From assembly GCA_014802725.1 (NCBI GenBank), contig JAAVBS010000005.1:1-55615 (forward strand): DNA of 55,615 nucleotides. Reading direction: 5' to 3'. This document shows positions 55,535-55,615 of this stretch, piece after piece. The DNA is from a bacterium (GTDB lineage Bacteria > Bacteroidota > Bacteroidia > Bacteroidales > P3). The notes beneath the pieces were generated by a model. It did not search any database and was not told where the DNA came from. It saw only the letters and a program-made list of their open reading frames with translations. Each line of letters begins with the position of its first letter. The stretch's first letter is position 1. Made by a program: the position numbers and the translations under genes.

Positions 55535-55615
55535 CTAGCGATCCATCATCTGCTGGTTGAGTTCATACAGATGCGTCTTGCCGAATTTGGCGATGCGTTC
55601 GGCAATCGCGCCCGC
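55535..55615 (-). CDS. C-terminal fragment of a CDS running off the window; product unknown
   Basis: Minus strand reads '...AGAIAERIAKFGKTHLYELNQQMMDR*' with no stops, just beyond the bidirectional terminator. Confidence 0.55.
   Translation of the reverse strand, partial: AGAIAERIAKFGKTHLYELNQQMMDR

Overview
The window looks like chromosomal DNA from a fermentative, anaerobic Bacteroidota (Bacteroidales-like) bacterium. Support comes from TTTG-N19/20-TAnnTTTG promoters, type IX secretion (T9SS) C-terminal domains, and conserved blocks such as bamD-rpoZ-coaBC-DUF4835-recN and a V/A-type ATPase operon with DUF2764. It is mostly dense housekeeping sequence: pepE-ftsX-DUF3098-uppP-OmpA/PorE-like-arginase, methylmalonyl-CoA mutase large subunit, aroE, rpmE2, GlmU-like, lon, truA, rsmD, a kinase-RapZ fusion, a T9SS plug (DUF5103), SpmA/B, V-ATPase E-DUF2764-A-B-D-I-K, O-antigen ligase, LpxD-like, efp, DPP-IV-like, pepD, PLD/cls, yicC and hydG. 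I saw no CRISPR array, rRNA, tRNA or intact mobile element. The observations most worth following up are: (1) coaBC and a signal-peptide-bearing DUF4835 gene share one uninterrupted 710-codon frame; (2) several -7 boxes sit 4-8 nt before start codons, implying leaderless mRNAs (bamD, an SDR, an EEP hydrolase, truA, near-leaderless cls); (3) a BspA-like T9SS cargo gene whose AT-rich body switches abruptly to a GC-rich sorting domain, next to a roughly 750-bp scrap zone holding a truncated DUF1016 gene, a possible toxin tail, an 18-bp perfect hairpin and a decayed T9SS sorting tail. All family calls are by eye from the translations; no search was run.
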